DNA of 28,623 bases from Rhodospirillaceae bacterium (GTDB lineage: Bacteria; Pseudomonadota; Alphaproteobacteria; Rhodospirillales; Magnetovibrionaceae): the NCBI GenBank assembly GCA_029883045.1, contig JAOUJU010000001.1:1-28623 (forward strand), written 5' to 3'. The notes below the pieces were generated by a model. The model saw only the letters and a list, made by a program, of their open reading frames with translations. It did no database searches and had not been told where the DNA came from. Every line of letters starts with the position of its first letter. Position 1 is the stretch's first letter. This document shows, in pieces, positions 27,876 to 28,623 of the stretch. Position numbers and translations under genes: made by a program.

Positions 27876-28623
27876 GCGCGAAAAATAAAACGGGCGGCGC
27901 GTTTTCGGCCGTCAGTCGTGGGCTAACCTCACTTCGTAAAAATATGTTAAGCGCTACTAGCGCAATTACTGGCCTGGTCGGTGTTGCCGGTATGGGCGCG
28001 CTTATTAAATCCAGTTTAGACGCCGGCGACAAAATACAAAAGCTATCTATACGCCTGGGTGTATCGACCGAAGCATTAAGCCAATATAAACACGTCGCCG
28101 AATTATCGGGCATTACCTTTGAAACTATGTCGATGGGATGGCAACGGCAAACCCGCCGAATAGCCGAAGCGGCCGAAGGAATGGGCGAAGCTAAAGGCGC
28201 ATTAAGGGAACTAGGCTTAAACGCCGCCGCGTTAAAAACACAAGCCCCCGAAAAACAATTCGAAATTCTCGCCGACGCGTTCGGTAATGTTGACAGCCAA
28301 GCGGATAAAGTCCGCCTCGCTATGAAAATATGGGATTCCGAAGGCGTTAGCATGTTACAGGCTATTGAAGGGGGAAGCGCCGGGCTAAAAAGCATGAGGC
28401 AGGAAGCCGACGACCTAAATTTAACACTTACAAAAGACCAAGCAAACGCAATGGCCGAAGCTAACGACAATATTACACGAATGAAAGCTAATTTTACTTC
28501 GTTCGGTAATACGTTAGCGGTCGAACTCGGCCCAGCTATCGCGGCGGTTACTAAATGGCTTGGCGAAAATATGCCGATAGCCGTAGCGGTTGCAAAGCTT
28601 GTTTGGTTAGACCTTGCGAGCGC
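27839..28623 (+). CDS. Tail tape measure protein (N-terminal part, cut by window end)
   Basis: ATG at 27839, open to the end of the window (261 codons seen). The N-terminus has the small-residue stretch typical of tape measures: G-A-K-N-K-T-G-G-A-F-S-A-V-S-R-G-L, then a hydrophobic A-I-T-G-L-V-G-V-A-G-M-G-A-L-I. Next come D-A-G-D-K-I-Q-K-L-S-I-R-L-G-V-S-T-E-A-L-S-Q-Y and F-E-T-M-S-M-G-W-Q-R-Q, the lambda H-like pattern. The full protein should be several hundred residues and sets tail length. Confidence 0.85.
   Translation, partial: MATTTARYEFVLGAKNKTGGAFSAVSRGLTSLRKNMLSATSAITGLVGVAGMGALIKSSLDAGDKIQKLSIRLGVSTEALSQYKHVAELSGITFETMSMGWQRQTRRIAEAAEGMGEAKGALRELGLNAAALKTQAPEKQFEILADAFGNVDSQADKVRLAMKIWDSEGVSMLQAIEGGSAGLKSMRQEADDLNLTLTKDQANAMAEANDNITRMKANFTSFGNTLAVELGPAIAAVTKWLGENMPIAVAVAKLVWLDLAS

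Noticed and set aside
27859..28470. 203-residue ORF opposite the tape measure
   Set aside because: Antisense shadow of a long helical gene; no motif, and the plus strand reads as a tape measure.
1..28623. CRISPR arrays, insertion sequences, rRNA genes
   Set aside because: None seen: no regularly spaced repeats, no transposase motifs, no rRNA-like stretch.

Overview
The window is phage DNA from end to end: a temperate, lambda-like siphovirus (Caudoviricetes). No host gene is visible. The supporting evidence is a tyrosine integrase beside an att core, divergent repressor and Cro-like genes, lambda-type O/P-like replication genes, a Q-like antiterminator, a GpA-type terminase, a GpB-type portal, an HK97-type protease/capsid protein and a tail module with a G/GT frameshift. 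The host is probably a gammaproteobacterium. The att core is the 3' half of a tRNA-Thr(UGU) gene very close to the gammaproteobacterial type, and the phage carries a CsrA homologue of proteobacterial type. I cannot name a genus. Phage genes lie on both sides of the att core and only half a tRNA is present, so this looks like attP in a circular or circularly permuted phage genome rather than a prophage edge.

Layout. (1) 81-1878, plus strand: a lysis-like cassette with a membrane/coiled-coil protein, a secreted Fn3-like protein, an M15 peptidase endolysin, an alpha/beta hydrolase and a small protein. (2) 7223-1875, minus strand: a long leftward early operon from a promoter near 7278-7306. It encodes two small proteins, an SF2 helicase, four neighbouring proteins built from AP2-like repeats, a two-helix membrane protein and a HTH protein. 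(3) 7224-7958: terminator, attP core and arm-site repeats, then the integrase (7959-9230). (4) 9255-11437, mostly minus strand: an AlpA-like regulator, a probably secreted thermonuclease-like protein, two small proteins, a small membrane protein on the plus strand, and a CI-like repressor without a protease domain. (5) 11782-15228, plus strand: Cro-like protein, O-like and P-like replication proteins, several small genes, a zinc HNH-like protein, CsrA, a RusA-like resolvase and Q. (6) 15216-15402: long hairpin, late promoter and leader terminator, the expected target of Q. (7) 15412-28623, plus strand: late genes. These start with a beta-rich fibre-like cluster and a tail-Z-like protein, followed by a ParB-like protein, terminase, gpW, portal, a collagen-like peptide, a protease-capsid fusion, a cement protein, joining proteins, tail tube, G/GT chaperone and the start of the tape measure, which runs off the window.

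How it works together. The repressor and Cro-like gene set the lysis/lysogeny choice at the 11438-11781 region. Rightward early transcription makes replication proteins and finally Q. Q should let polymerase leaving the 15276-15304 promoter pass the 15369 terminator, and possibly the three further terminators inside the head-tail operon. The leftward operon is the least familiar part. The most unusual signals are the AP2-repeat gene array, a phage CsrA, a protease-capsid fusion with an internal ribosome binding site, and the hexamer GCGGTG, which lies almost entirely on one strand (about 43 to 3 by hand count) whatever the direction of the genes.
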